Shown in pieces: positions 1 to 13,400 of a DNA stretch of 64,000 nucleotides. The translations under genes were made by a program, and so were the position numbers. Below the pieces are notes generated by a model. It saw only the letters and a list, made by a program, of their open reading frames with translations, ran no database searches and was not told the origin of the DNA. Position 1 is the stretch's first letter; each line of letters starts with the position of its first letter. Origin of the DNA: Undaria pinnatifida (lineage: Eukaryota > Sar > Phaeophyceae > Laminariales > Alariaceae); the NCBI GenBank assembly GCA_012845835.1, contig JABAKD010000013.1:8099128-8163127 (forward strand), in the 5' to 3' direction.

Positions 1-2600
1 AGGGGGCAAGGAAGCACCCCCGCCTTGATTTGACAGCGTTTGACTCAAGGTCGTTGTTTTTCGGCGGGTCTTCACAGGTATGAACAGGTGATGCAGAGCC
101 TCAATCGAACACGGCCGTAGTAGCGTAGGAGAGCTCGACTAAACGGTGGCGATGCTTTCCTTGTTTGTGTGTGATTTCATCCTATTAACAATGAATCTCC
201 GAATATTTTTCCCGTAAATCCGTTTTTGGGAGAGGTACAAAGCTCCTTAGAGTCATCCCACGGTACGGGTCGCACTTTTCGGGCCAAAAAAGAAGCGTTT
301 GTGGCCGGTTGAGCTCTCAAGTAAGGAACTCCCAGTCAGTCTAATAATTTACGAGTGTTTTTTTTTTTGTTTTGGACAAGGGCATAGAAGGTTAGTCGGG
401 TTGCGCGAAACGAACGCCTTCCAAGTCATGTTTCGGGTAAGATATTGACAGATATCCTCATGTTAGGAGAGCTCAGAAAATTCTTAGAATCTGCCTCACC
501 CCTAGTGTAGCGTGGGATGCCTCCTCGATAGGTTGGGAGCCTCCAGAGAAAAAACGGCAAACCCCTACGGTATCAACCCTACAGTATCTTTCCGTGCGGG
601 TTACCTGCTGTAGTGTGTGTCGAAGCCGGGTCAGGCAAAGTCCACACACTGACTGTACCTGGTGTACGTACAGCCCTCGTGCGTGATTGCGGCGTAATAG
701 CCGGAGGTCTCGCCTCTTTGCTCCGCCTTTCGAGCCATGCCGCGCAGTAGAGGGGGTACATACCTCGTGTTGTCATGTACCAACACGAGGAGCTCAATAC
801 GTATACTGGTGTACACATGGTAGTAGGGGGGGGTCCCAACGGTGCCGGCATATGCTATCAATAGCCCAATATACCGGCACTATTCAGGACACCGGCACCA
901 CAGGGAATAGGGTTACTGTATAGGGTTCCAGTTGTGTCAAGAGATTTCACCGGCGCTATGAGGGCGGTGGCACTATTCAACCGGCACTGTTTAGGAGCCC
1001 CCCCCCACTACTGCAACTCACCCAACAGCCGACTTTCAAGGAGAAAATGTACGCGCAACGTGATGAACAAACAAGCCCATGGGCTAGTCAGATACCTGGT
1101 ACTAGTGGTACTCCCGAAGTATGCCAGCGGCGACCGGTATAGCGGAGAAAAAAAAAAAAACGCTGCTGTTTGTATTTATATCGAAATATGACAGGTTCAT
1201 CTCCCACAGGCACGAAAGCACACCCGTGAATTATACCACGCGTTTTACCCACCCACTGACTAATCCATCCGCCCACGAACCAAACAGCAGTACAGCAGTG
1301 AAATTAGTGTGGGGAGTTTTTTATATTGAATATTACGTATATAAAAACAAAATAACAGGGCCATCTCCCACAGGCACGGAAACACACCCACGAACTATAC
1401 CACACGTTCTACCCACCCACGTGCACCCCCACCACCCACCCACGACCCACCGACCAAGCCACTACAACAAGTGCTGCAGTATGTACGGCAGTATACCGGT
1501 ACGCGAGGAGAATTTGGTTGGTTCTCGAGTCTTGAGGACTCGCAGCCTCGTGAAGAAACACGGGGGGGGTCGTTTTTTTACGAACCCCCGCCATCTCGGG
1601 GAGCGAACGAGCCGCTACCCACCAAGCGCCCACCCCCCACGACCCACCCACCGACCTACCAATCACAGCAGTACAGCAGTACGTACCGACCAATCCACAA
1701 CGGCAGCACAACAGTGCAACAGCAGCAGTGTGCAACAGTACGCACAACACGAGTACATCTAGTACGCGAGTAGGTCGGTGGGGATTTGCACTTTCTTACG
1801 ATTGTCCGCCTTCCCGGGGAGAGAGCGAGTCGTCCCCGGGAAAGCCTTCTCACACTCCCCGCTCGCCGAGTTGGGAAACGTCGGCCGTTGTGTCGTCGGG
1901 GATACGGACGGGTGATGTGTGTGGGGGGCGTGGCACGAGGCTCGCGGTCGCTGGGGGACGGGTGGCAAGCGGTAGAGCAGGTTACGCGAAATGAATACTG
2001 AAACCGAACGTTGTTAAAAATGCATAATGAGACTACCACGACGTTAGCGCATTATATAATAAGGGTATTGAAATATAGGCATTCAACGCATCATATCATA
2101 TGCCTGGTACGATACCACAAGTGGGATTGCCAAAATCTTTCAAGAGCAGCTCCCCAGTTCGGGAATGCCGTCATTAAGGACGAAAAAATGTCTATCGGTA
2201 AAATGTTACCCCCCCCCCCCCCCCTCTATACCTATAGTGCAGTCTGTACCTGGTCGGTTAAAAGCCGACGTGCTGCTCGGTCCAGGGATGCGACGGTTAA
2301 TGGTCTTAGTTTACGATTACGGCTATTCATGGAAGGAGTACACCCCCTGTTTGCGATGACATCACGTGGCTCTTTCGCATTTGACGTTGCTTTTTTTTGT
2401 GTGTTTTTTGCCCTTACGCTTTGCACAGCTGGTTGCGGAAACTAGTAGCAAGTGCTATGCCCAAAAATAACACAAAAGTGTATCGTGGGAGCATGGCGTA
2501 TGGCTCTTTCGTTTTTGACACTTCTTTTTTCGTTATCGTGGTCTTGTTAGTGATCTTATTTTGTTTTGGTTCTCATTGTTGTTCTGGTTCTTGTTCTTCC
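1..2600. other. Non-coding region with simple repeats
   Basis: No exon could be supported. It holds a copy of the CCGGCACTAT family (840-1000), a tandem duplication of about 66 bases with 166-base spacing (1190-1255 and 1357-1423, 'catctcccacaggcacg'), CAGCAGTA-rich sequence (1660-1750) and a C tract (2209-2224). Confidence 0.5.
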
Positions 2601-2611
2601 CTGACCCCGTT

Positions 2612-2680
2612 GGAACAGGTGGTGGCTTCGCGCTCCTCCTTCCCGGTCGGCCAACCAAGCACTCCTGCTCTTTCGACACT
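2612..2680 (+). repeat. Upstream copy of the putative exon edge at 2804
   Basis: The sequence ggaacag, then gtggtggc--cgcgc-cc, then tcggc, aagcactcctgc matches 2795-2865. Between the copies is a GTT/GTTCTT tract (2680-2785), which may be an expanded pyrimidine tract of the acceptor. Confidence 0.7.
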
Positions 2681-2803
2681 GTTTTTGTTGTTGTTGTTGC
2701 TGTTTTTCTCAACTGTTGTTGTTGTTGTTGTTGTTGTTCTTACTGTTATTCTCGTGCTTGTTCTTGCTCTTGCTGTTGTTCTTCCCCTTCACACTTTACG
2801 CAG

Positions 2804-2988
2804 GTGGTGGCCCCGCGCCCTTCCTCCCAGGTCGGCTGACGCAGCACTCCTGCCTCAAAGATGCAAGCACAGCTGTCATTGCCAGCTGTGGACCCTGGAA
2901 CGACTACAGCCTGAAATTTGTTAGCTACCTTGCCGCCTTGTGCGAGGAGGGGCACCTGGCCTTTGACATTGCCGCCGCGGCCGAAAAA
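2804..2988 (+). CDS. Possible exon of an unrecognised gene
   Basis: Behind the acceptor ctttacgcag an open frame reads RLTQHSCLKDASTAVIAS, then NDYSLKFVSYLAALCEEGH and LAFDIAAAAEK. It is balanced and helical, unlike the Leu/Val-rich translation of the repeats before it. It ends near a weak donor (aaaaa|gtgtgt), or at the TGA at 3013. Its first ~60 bases and acceptor have a copy at 2612-2680. That exon-edge copying is what draws attention to it; the product was not recognised. Confidence 0.3.
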
Positions 2989-3030
2989 GTGTGTCCTCGA
3001 CAAAAGGTTGGGTGAACCCACACAGCAGTT

Positions 3031-3415
3031 TTCCACCAACCACCTTGGGGCGCGTGTGCTTCACGGGTGTTGGGATAACGGGTTTCCATTTTAAGCGAGT
3101 GGTCCGGGTGCTTTGGGGTCGTGGGGGAGTGGGGAAACCGGTTCTCACCATTGCCGCCGCCGCGACCCAAATTTGTTTTCCCTCGAGAGAGGGCTGCTTA
3201 GATTACAATTGCGCAACGGCTTTCATCATATCGGGGCGCGTGTGCTTTGAGGGTGTTGAGGCAACGGTTTTCCACCACCGTGGACGCGTGTGCGTTGCGC
3301 GTGTTCGGGCAACGTTTTTCCACCGCCTTGGGGCGCGTGAGCTTTGCGGGTGTTGGGGTGACGGTTTCCCACCACGTCGGGGGCGTGTATTTTGCAGGTG
3401 TTGGGGTGTTGTTGG
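3031..3415 (+). repeat. GC-rich minisatellite, about 57-bp unit
   Basis: About six imperfect units of 'ttccaccacc.tggggcgcgtgtg.tttgcgggtgttggggcaacggt' type. All frames are partly open across it, which explains long Gly/Val/Cys-rich translations here. Confidence 0.8.
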
Positions 3416-3768
3416 AGGTGGTATTTTAGTTAGTGGTGGAGTGTTGTATGCTAGCGTGAAGCCCCCCCCCCCCCTGCTCCTTTGCTGTGTTTTGCACCTC
3501 ATGTGGACCGTCGGAGGAGTGGGAACCGGCGCACGGTCGGTTCTACTCCAAAAATGCCACCTTTTGACACAGGCAACAGTCTCACGGTCGACAGTCAGAC
3601 AGTCACAGCCACAGTCAGAGAGTTTTTTTGCTTTTCGCAAGATGTTTTTCGTAGCCGCGGGTGCGTCCATAGCGGTCTACTTTTGGATTTTTTTTTATAT
3701 GGTTTGTGTGCTTTACCACCACTTTTTATGTGCGCGGCATGTGGACCTCAACAGCAGTGATCCCTCCA

Positions 3769-3905
3769 TATTGCCGGTATGTGCGAGCCGGAAATACTGG
3801 CACTGTAGCGGCAACCGGCACTGGCTCTACTGGTTGTTTCCATTTGTGCCAAGCGATATTACATGCACTATAGCGGGCAACTTGCACTGTAGAGGGACCT
3901 TTGCT
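3769..3905. repeat. Dispersed CCGGCACTATAGCGG repeat family
   Basis: The block 'gccggaaatactggcact.tagcgg' ... 'gccaagcgat.t.aca.gcactatagcgggcaac' recurs at 6965-7110, more loosely at 840-1000, and in inverted orientation at 58570-58810. Ends could not be fixed, so whether it is a MITE is open. Confidence 0.65.
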
Positions 3906-4411
3906 GTATGCGTTTGAACCAGGTTGTATGTGCGCCGCATTTGCTTGAACCTCTGAGGTGTGTGCACTGCATGTGTTTGAACCAATTTTGTATATGCACC
4001 GCGCATGTGTTCGCACCACTTGAACGCATTCGGTATAGCTTAAGGAACACGGAAATGAAGAAGCTGGAAGTTGGCGCGGGCCGCTTTTGTGTGTTGTCAG
4101 ATATCGATTTCCGTCGCTTTTTTTGTATGAGCGCCAAAACGCCACGGAAAATGCGTTGGTGGTTACCTTCTGAATTCGGGAGGTCAGACGAACTAAAATA
4201 CATGGTATTGGTCGAGGTCCTATAGGGAATTATACCAGGAATATACACGGGGTTTATTGATGGCATACGTGGGTGTCTGGTCTACAGTAGGTTTCATGTT
4301 CGGCAAAGGTAAAACGGGAACCTTTCGTTCAATTTCAATCAATTCCAATCAAGGGTGTGTTTAGTACGGTGAAACACTCTTAAGGGTACCCGCGTACCAA
4401 TCCTGGTTATA

Positions 4412-4560
4412 TTGGGCATACCCGGGTATGGTGAGCAGATACCCGGGTACATCCATAGACTACCCAGTCAATGCTTGGATATTATGGGCAGATACCCGGG
4501 TATATCTCCATACCCGGTTATGATGGGCAGATACCCGGATATATCCATACCCGGGTACTG
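4412..4560 (+). repeat. Minisatellite with ATACCCGGGTAT palindrome
   Basis: Four to five units of 'atgggcagatacccgggtatatccat'. The core atacccgggtat is a perfect palindrome. Confidence 0.85.
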
Positions 4561-6689
4561 TAAATGTAGAATATATACCGTACTAATAATATTAATATGC
4601 TCACCCTTGCAATTTTGCATTCTGTGCGCTTCCTTGGGTGTATGCCCGCGCGGTTTCCTGCGCCACGCTGGGATACGTTGAATGGTGTGTTTTGAATATT
4701 TCTTGGCGGGTCGACGCTTGGATGAGTTGGGTGTTGCATATTGCACATCTCATCTAAAGGAGGTTGGTTGTGTTGCCTGGCGAGTATGATGTGCATCAGG
4801 AGATGATGCTGCCGCCACAGCAGTGGACATTTTTTTTCGTGGTCATCGATCGACCTCTCGTGAAGGTTGATGCTTTTGGTTTGGAGAGGAAGCGATCGTT
4901 TTCGGTGCAAACCCAGGCTACTTGGGTAAAAGAGGATGTGTCCGAGCTGCGATGTAGGAGGGCTGTTACGACGGCACGCACGGCCAGCATGGTACATGTG
5001 CACACTCGTCCTAGACACCTGATGAGCTACCCTCGTTGTCAAACGCCCGGTCTAACGAAGGAGTTTTTGCTGTACCCTCTGAGGCACAGTAGAGCAACGC
5101 ATATCGCTCGCCGCATTGCTGTGATACGCGCGAAGGAGGTATATGCTGCCATCACCATGGGCAATTTTGTTTAGTGGTCACCGATCGCCCTCTCGTGAAG
5201 GTTGACCTTACCTTTTTCGTTTAGAATAGGAACCGACCGTTTTCGGTGTACATCGGGATGCGGCATCGATTCTCGGTTGGCTGTAAAATATTGTTCAGGG
5301 GTAATTTATCTGATCAAAAGTTACAAAATGAAAAGGGGAAAAATCGGTTACGATGATACCGTCAGGCGCCCAGGCGGATCTTTTTTTGCCGCGTGATGGC
5401 ATATATATGTTGATGGCAGTGTTTATTTCACCAGGGGATCAACGCCCGTGTGTAGTGGCCCCGGGTGAAAGTCTCCGGCCGATCGCAGCAGAGGAGCCTC
5501 ATTGATACCAAAGTTCATACCTGGTACGAATTGAAGCAACGACGGAATGATACAATGGCAGTTTGATTGACAACCCCTGAATGTACCAGGTATGCTAGGT
5601 TCTCGATAGGTATAATAGCTGCACCTATAGTTGGGCTTGCAAAGCGTACGTTGTCAGGAGCACTACTACTTGTTTGGGAGATGATGCGCAGCCGAACAAA
5701 CTTGCTCGCGAGTTGCATTTGCCTGTGTTAATGTATGATGAGCAAAACAAGCGCTCACCATTTTTCATTCGCATTCAGTAAACAGAAAATGGCCAAAACG
5801 CCATTTAAATGTTCGAAAGCACCATAAAAATGTTTCATCAATGCTATCAATGTGATTTCAATGACCACCGAAAGCAATACGTCGAAATATTATTAGGTGG
5901 CTCTGTTGCAAATTACAAAAATTCGTTGACTGCGCGTTGACGGCTGGTGTTATACCTTTTTCATAATAAAATGATCATCGCGGAGCTCATCTCTTTGACA
6001 GTAACGTTCCCGCCTGATCTCAAATCCGTAAACGCAAAATGCAAAACCGTGATTACTTTTTATCACCGTACCTGGCTCGATAAACTTCGACCAGGTACAT
6101 GTTTGTCCAAAAACAACGCTCAACCCACTACGCTCCTTGCAACCCCGACGTTCTGCATCACATCACAGCTCCACAACAAATACTCGTTCCTAAATAAAGC
6201 TTTCGAACCCATCAAAAGCGTACGTACACCTACCAAAGTAAAATTCGAAAGAATACAACGTGTATGTACCAACAACAGCTCTCGTATCCACCGAAAGAAA
6301 GAAAAAAAACAATATCCTAGAAACCGAAGAAAAAATATACCTGGTACACGGAGAAAGCTTTCAGACAAACTACAAAAGCTCGACGGAAAATTGAAAAAAA
6401 ATACGAAAGCATTACCTGGTAACGTACAGCCTATGGTGTGAATGATTTGCACGCTCGTCCAACAGATAAAATATTGCTAAAACCGCACGTACGTGTCTCT
6501 CGTTGGGCCTCTCGTGCACAGGTGACTAAAGCCGTAGACCCCAGGGGGCGGCACGGCGGCACTGACGATAATGGTCTATAGCTCATGTTACCGGGTGTAA
6601 GCCGTATGATCTGCATCATCAAGCAAACGGTTCCAAGGTTGGATCTGTACTCTATTATGTACAGATCCTGCACAACATCTCATAACGGC

Positions 6690-6810
6690 AGATACAGGAT
6701 CTACTGTAGATGATCTACAGGATCTGTAAGATCTCTATGGTTTGTATGATCTACATGATATATATGATCTATATGATCTACATGATCTGTATGATCTACA
6801 TGATCGTGAT
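6690..6810 (+). repeat. GATCTACATGAT minisatellite
   Basis: About ten units of a 12-base motif, gatctacatgat / gatctgtatgat, rich in GATC sites. Confidence 0.85.
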
Positions 6811-6964
6811 ATATTCGAGGTGCGCAACACTGGAATGATGATGTTCTCACATTGGCTCATTTCCCTGAGATCCAACTAATCCGCGGTCACAAAAAAGGCT
6901 AAGGAGGGCTATAAAAGCACCCCGACCAAGAAAAAACAACTAGTCTACAGCAGTAGTAGCATTT

Positions 6965-7110
6965 CCTCTACCGCGCCGGTAGGTGCCAGCCGAAAATACT
7001 GGCACTATAGCGGAAATTACACTACTCCGCAAACTGCCACTACTGGTCGTTCCCATCCGTGCTAAGCGATTTCACAGGCACTATAGCGGGCAACCGGCAC
7101 CATAGAAGAG
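6965..7110. repeat. Second copy of the CCGGCACTATAGCGG family
   Basis: Aligns to 3769-3905 over about 140 bases with roughly four in five bases identical by eye. Confidence 0.65.
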
Positions 7111-7377
7111 ACCACTACTATACAAAATAGCACGTGCACCGCATTACCGCAGTCGTGCGACTAAAAAAGTGTGGGGTCGGCGAGGACCTCTGCTGGACGC
7201 CTCAATCAGATGAGCCCGCCACAAACTCCACCAGAACAACTACGATCTCCCCAGAACAGTTGGAAAAGCTATAAAAAAATAAATAAAGAAAGAAATCACA
7301 GCCGACGGATGTGAATGGCTTGTCGTCCTAGGGTGGCTAACGTTGTGCCCAGGGGGCGGCCCGGAGCCACACACAAG

Positions 7378-7493
7378 TTACCGTCGGCGAGGATTTCGGG
7401 GGCACGCCTCCATGAGATGAGCCCGCCACAGCTCCTCGTCGTTTGCGCTCCCGATGTCCTTGAAGCAAAGCGGACACGTGCTGCGCGGTCCTC
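7378..7493 (-). CDS. CEP104: CEP104 last exon: final zinc finger (CPLC..HLMEAC)
   Basis: Two bases plus 37 codons and a TAA stop. It reads STCPLCFKDIGSANDEELW, RAHLMEAC and a short Arg-rich end. C-x2-C and H-x4-C match the last CEP104 finger (CPLC...W..HL....C). The phase fits the one base left by the previous exon. Acceptor ctctcag. The stop overlaps a possible donor (acg|gtaact), so a further tiny exon is not excluded; relatives carry a longer tail. Two degenerate copies of the 5' edge lie upstream (7620-7690, 8020-8090). Confidence 0.92.
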
Positions 7494-10400
7494 CTGAGAG
7501 AAGGGGGGGGGGGAAGGCCCACAGCAAAACAGCGCATGGGCTCCGACATTTTCATTTTAAAAAACAGACACACTTTTTTCAATCAAAACAAAAAAATATG
7601 GATGGGCTCAGACGGTGTTCTTTGCGCTCCCGGTGCCCCTGAAGCGCAAAGGGCACGTGCTGTGCGGTCCTTCTGAGAGAAGAAGAGAAAACGTCAACAG
7701 CACTACATGGGGCTCAGACATTTAGTTGTCCCAGAAACAAAAAATTGCCAGGGCTTTTGACGGGTCATAATCCAACCCGCGGGTATCTCGCGGGTCGAGC
7801 TGGGTCGGGTTAGGAGGAATTCGAAATCTCGAGGGTTGGGTCGGCTCCGGTCAGAAGGTCTTCAATCTTGCGGGCCGGATCGAGTCGCCCTGGGCCGATC
7901 CGACCCGCGAGAAGTGACCGGACCCGTGAAGAGCCTGAAAAACACGTGGATGGGTTCCGACATTATATTTAGCAGAATAAAAGAAATACGGATGAGCTTA
8001 GACTAAAAAACAAAACTGCCCTGTCGATTTCCCTGAGGCACACCAGGCGCATGCGGTGCGGTCCTGCTAAGAGAAGGGGGTGGAACGCCCACAACGGTGG
8101 ATGGACTCACATGTTATTATGCATGTTACAAGAAAAAAAAAAAAACTTTCCTCAGCTGTGAGATCGAAGAATTCGTCGACACTCACATACGAAAAACTGC
8201 GCGAGATACCTCGAGCGTGCGTGCCACGGGGCGTGTATGTCCTCATCAAAGTATATACAGTAGGTCGGTGACCCCCCTGACTGCTGGCTGGTACCAGGGT
8301 CAGCAGAACCAAACAAAAACGCGGACGGGCTCAAGATATACAAAAAAGGCCCCCTTTTCAACACCTTATCCCAGATGTTGGTCTGTGGAGAAGGCTGCCG
8401 TGTACAAATGTATTCGTAGTGCTACGGTAAGTGTGAGGGGGGGTACACATTTATTTATTGCTTGCCTAGGTCATTTAACCATGGATCACGCATCCCTTTC
8501 GAGACGGAGCACTCTTGCCACGATAGGGGTGTATTATTTGCCGGGTTTCGTCTTCGTTTTTTTCTCAGCATGTCAAAAGCCGGTGTTTTTGTGTGAGGTG
8601 AAAATATCATATGCCAAAGTCAGTGGTTGGGTGAGGTAAAAAAAAAGAGCTCCTGAAAACAAAAAGCTCCAGAAAAATAGGTGTACCTGTACGGTACGTT
8701 ATTTCGACATATGTCACGATAAAGGTGCACCCTGTTATTTCTTGAGGCTCATAACCACTTAACGCCTTTTACTACTGGAAACCCGCGTTTTGGGGGACAA
8801 ATTCACTTGAAGTTATTATAGGTAGTTAGTATAGGAAGGGATTTTGGGGCTCTAAAGGGGTTGAGGAGCTCTATACCCAAATCCCATGGCCTAGGCATAC
8901 CAACAAAATATATATATATATATATTGCAAAACAATGAATAGCTTCCGAAGATTTTGGACTAAGGAGCCCCGAGAATGCAGAAAATAGCTTAGCCCAAAA
9001 GTGCTAATGTACCTGGTATATATCCATATGTACCTTTTTGCTTTTTTTGCCTAGTCCGTCCCTTTTTCTCCGCCGGCGCAGAGTTTTTTGGTGTGCTTTC
9101 TTCTGCAATGCGATCAGACTACCCGTCGGTATATTATCAGCCGTGTGCCGGGCTCATGGGACGTCCGTGGCGCGAGCTATGGCCGCGGAAAGCCGCCGAA
9201 ACTGGCTCTATTTTGCGGGGTATGAGACACTTCTGTCCCCGAGCAACCACACACTACACACACGGTGGAACTTTAGTCCTCGCACGTACATCGGGGTGGC
9301 ATCAAAATGTATTTGCGAGAGAATTTTCCCGCACTGCTAGACGCGGGCGCGGTGTATATGTACCCGCTGCAACGACGTGAACTATGTCATTACTGTGAGT
9401 TCTCCCTCACAATTGACACGGTGGTTACCATACAGCAGTAGCGAAACCTGTATAAAGAGATATGCGGGCGCGGTGTATATGTACCCGCTGCAACGACGTG
9501 AACTATGTCATTACTGTGAGTTCTCCCTCACAATTGACACGGTGGTTACCATACAGCAGTAGCGAAACCTGTATAAAGAGATGTAAAGTAGCAACACAAC
9601 TCAAGCAAAAGTAACGATGTGCACACAACAGACCATATCGGCAACAAACATCGGTATAAACTGTCTACGATCACAGCAGCAGCAAGCAACCGCAGAGAGC
9701 GGCAATAATATATAGATCATAAAAAATCAAATTTTATTGAGAACGGGATTTTTTTCTGGATGGACCGAGGAGAATAAATACACAAGACTTTCTCATCAAA
9801 AGAACATACACAGCGGTTTTACAATAGAGCACCACCAGCAAGCAGCACGTAGTCTTTAGACTCTAAGAGTTTATTGTCATATGAGCAACGACGTGAACTA
9901 TGTCATTACTGTGAGTTCTCCCTCACAATTGACACGGTGGTTACCATACAGCAGTAGCGAAACCTGTATAAAGAGATATAAAGTAGCAACACAACTCAAG
10001 CAAAAGTAACGATGTGCACACAACAGACCATATCGGCAACAAACATCGGTATAAACTGTTTAACTGTTTAAGCGCGCGGGGAAAAATACTGGACACAGAA
10101 AACACACAACAAATTGACACCAATGATTCCTCTAACAGCAGCGACAGCAGTACAAACCCATCAGACAGCGAAAATGATCAAGACAACAACAGCGGCAACA
10201 ATAACAATTCTGGTCAATGGTCCATTATTCCCGAGATTGGTGATGGTGCATGTTTATTAAGATGTATCTCGCGTCGTGTGCACAACAACCCAGCTTTACA
10301 TCACATCGTCCGTGCACATATTATTGCCCACATCACAACCAATTTGTACACCGTTATCCCAGGATCAGGTTTCAACACTTTCCACGACAGCATCTTAGCT

Positions 10401-13400
10401 GGAGCAAATCAAGAACTTGTGGAAGTCGCTGGATCTCAACCTACTACATATTCGAGTGTTGAAGAGTATCTCCACTTCATGTCACAGCCTTACGCATATG
10501 CTACAAACGTAGAATTAATTGCTGCCACGCAGTTATACGGAGTGGACTTTCGAATAACTCATCACACCGAGCCTCAGCAATACCCCAACCCTCCTCCTCC
10601 AAATGTCTGTGATATCTTATATTATCCACATTCTTTCCACTACGCATCCCTCCGATATACACCTTCTGCATAAATAGTTCATCATCAGTTGTAGTCATTC
10701 GACTTGCGTCGCCCCCGGGAGGCACGTGTCCACCTCCCGAAGGGGAACCTTGTACTGTATATACCTTTGTAATAGAACGCGTCTTTCTCAAATTCAGTTC
10801 ATCAGTCAGAGGTACAGAGCTCTTGAGGTGAGGAAGAAGGAGTCTCTCAAAAGTCAGGTCCACCTCTATCGTACAATTAGTGGCATGTCTCCCGATCAAG
10901 GCAAGGAACGACGCTCCTCCGTGCTGCTTACCTTTCCCGGGAGGTTTGCAAGACGGCGACCGCTGCCACTTCGCCAAATCTTCCACTCGGACGGCGAGGA
11001 GGCTGACCTCGCACTCGGTGTAGCTCGCGCTGCTCTGGCATTCATCCAGCAGATGCTCCGGGATAGAAGATATCTCGATCACCTGGGGACATGGTTTCAT
11101 GCAAACCGATGCAATCGATGCAATGGCACGCCCACAATAGCGCCGTTCTGGGTAACTATTTGGCATCGATCGACACAATAACACTGCCGCGAGTCGATTG
11201 CGCGTAAAATCTGGAGCACGAAACCGTGTTCAACGCGGGATGCCGCCCGTAGCGGCCGCTATACACAGTAGTGGACCCCGTCAAAAGCACAACCAGTTAC
11301 ACGCAGCAGCGGCTGCTATAATAATGTGCTCCGCGAGCGTCGACTTCAACACCCAGTTGCGCCCACGCCGCACGGAGGGCACAGAGGACGGAGGAGTGAG
11401 GGAGCCTGAGCGCGGAACGAGAAGGGAATATAAAACAAAAAACTCGACCATTCACCCCAGCGCACACGTAAAAATAGTTTCGCTTTTCCCTCCGCCCTGT
11501 TCGTGCTGCTATTGTACCTGGCACAACCGGCGACGTCCAGCACAGCACTCTATGCCTTCACTGCGCTACCTCGATCCTTACCTGACCGCACTCATTGCAG
11601 CTCATAAGCATCGCGCATTCCTGCCAGTAGTGCATGTCCAGCTTCTCGTCGGTGAAGGAAGCATCATACTTGCCACAGAACTGGCAGGTATACAGAACGT
11701 CATCGTCCAACTCCTCCTCTCGCGCTCCGTCGGCCTCGCCTTCTTCCGCCGCAAAAGCTGACACGCAAAAACACATCGGGAACAAAACAAGAAAGGTAAG
11801 GCTATATATAACACACGGTTATAAAACCTGGTTATAAAACCTGGTTATAAAACTTGCTTGTAAAACATTGTGATAAAACATGGTGATAAAACATGGTTCG
11901 ATCCTTTCGCAACCCTCGCTCTCCCCCGCCGTACTAGCCGAGACCAAAAGGTAGAAATCACGACGCAAAAAACAGCCGGAAAAAAACAGAAGCTGAGACG
12001 TAAAAAAAATAGCTGGAACAAAACCTCGCCCTCATCGCCCCCGCCCTCTCTCCCACCCCCATCGCAGAAGGTGAGACGCAATAACAAACAACCAGAAAAA
12101 AAAAACGAAAGAGAGGCAGGCGCAAAATCAGCGGGAATAAAACGAGGCGGGGACCGCAGATCAGAGGGGCAAACAAGGCCTTTGACGTTGAGATTTTGCT
12201 TACGTTGTGGCGCGGTTCGGTGCGGTTTTTACTGCACCGCACCGCACTGTATGACTTTGCCTTTTACAAAACCACACCGAACCGAACCGAACCGTAGGAC
12301 TGCGTAAACAAAATGCTTGCGAACCGCACAGAACTCCAACTCCTGCACCGCCGGGTTTTTAGGGGGGAAACAGAAAAATGTTTGGAGTTAATACGGGCTA
12401 ATCATTGCTGCTTCTAAAAGGGTTAAGCTTTATACCTGGTATATAGCAAACCCGCCGGAGGAGTAAGTAAACAATCAAGTACAAATAATAGCACGTCTCG
12501 CTTGGAACGAGAGCGGGGTCATTCTCGCAGCTGGAAAAAAAAACAGGATCAAGCTTCACTATTTTGCCCACGCGCGCGGGAGGATTGATTGAATAAAAAA
12601 GAACAAGAAAACAAAGAAAAACGAACACATCTGACCTTCCTTGGAGTGTCTCGCCGGCGATGCCCCCGCGCGATTTCTGCCCTTTTTAGGTGGGCTGCGG
12701 CTCCCGCTGTGAGCTCCAGCGGCGGTGCTCTTGCTGTCGACGGGGCTACGGGAAGTAGTCCTAGGCGTTGCCGTGTTTCGCTGGTGAGGAGGTCGCTCTG
12801 GAGAATAAAAAAAGGGTGCACGCGCATTACCGTCAAGAACGAGAGAGGGAAGGAAGCCTGCCTGTTCGAGAACTTTCGAATAAAATGCAAAACAAAAAAG
12901 AGGGCTACCATACGTGCTGTTGAGACTTAGACAACGACAAAAATATTGAAGAATCGCGGTTTCATCGACCACCTTGTCCAACGAACGTCCAATAAAGAGC
13001 GAAAGTAAGCAACAAAAGCAGGGCATGTCATCGGCCGACGCTGGTGGGCTGGCACATCATTTTTTCACGTGGTGGGCCGCGATCCGGCCCGGCTCATCAA
13101 TTTTTCAAAGGATGGGCCCCGGCCCAGCCCGGCCCATCAATTTTTTAGAGGATGGGCCGTGGCCCGGCACGGTCCATCAATTTTTCAGAGGCTGGGCCGC
13201 GGCCCGGCCCGGCCCGTTATTTTATAGAATGGGCTGCGGCCCGGCCCGGCCCATCGAATTTCAAATTATATCGGCCCGGCCCGGCCCGGCCCATCACGTT
13301 TTCAAATATGTCGGCCCGGCCCGGCCCGGTCCATGAAATTCTCGATATTTCAACCCGGCCTGGCCCGACCCATGACATTCTCAGCGAGGCCCATGGGACA

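Larger units (their letters stand above)
3416..6960. other. Intergenic sequence downstream of CEP104
   Basis: No exon supported. Besides the repeats listed, a block 'ctctcgtgaaggttga' with surrounding sequence occurs twice (about 4835-4920 and 5165-5255). Long open stretches such as 5947-6441 have no recognisable motif. Confidence 0.4.

Noticed and set aside
2397-2924. Leu/Val-rich membrane protein
   Set aside because: The hydrophobic stretch is translated GTT/CTT repeat; only the part after 2804 has balanced composition.
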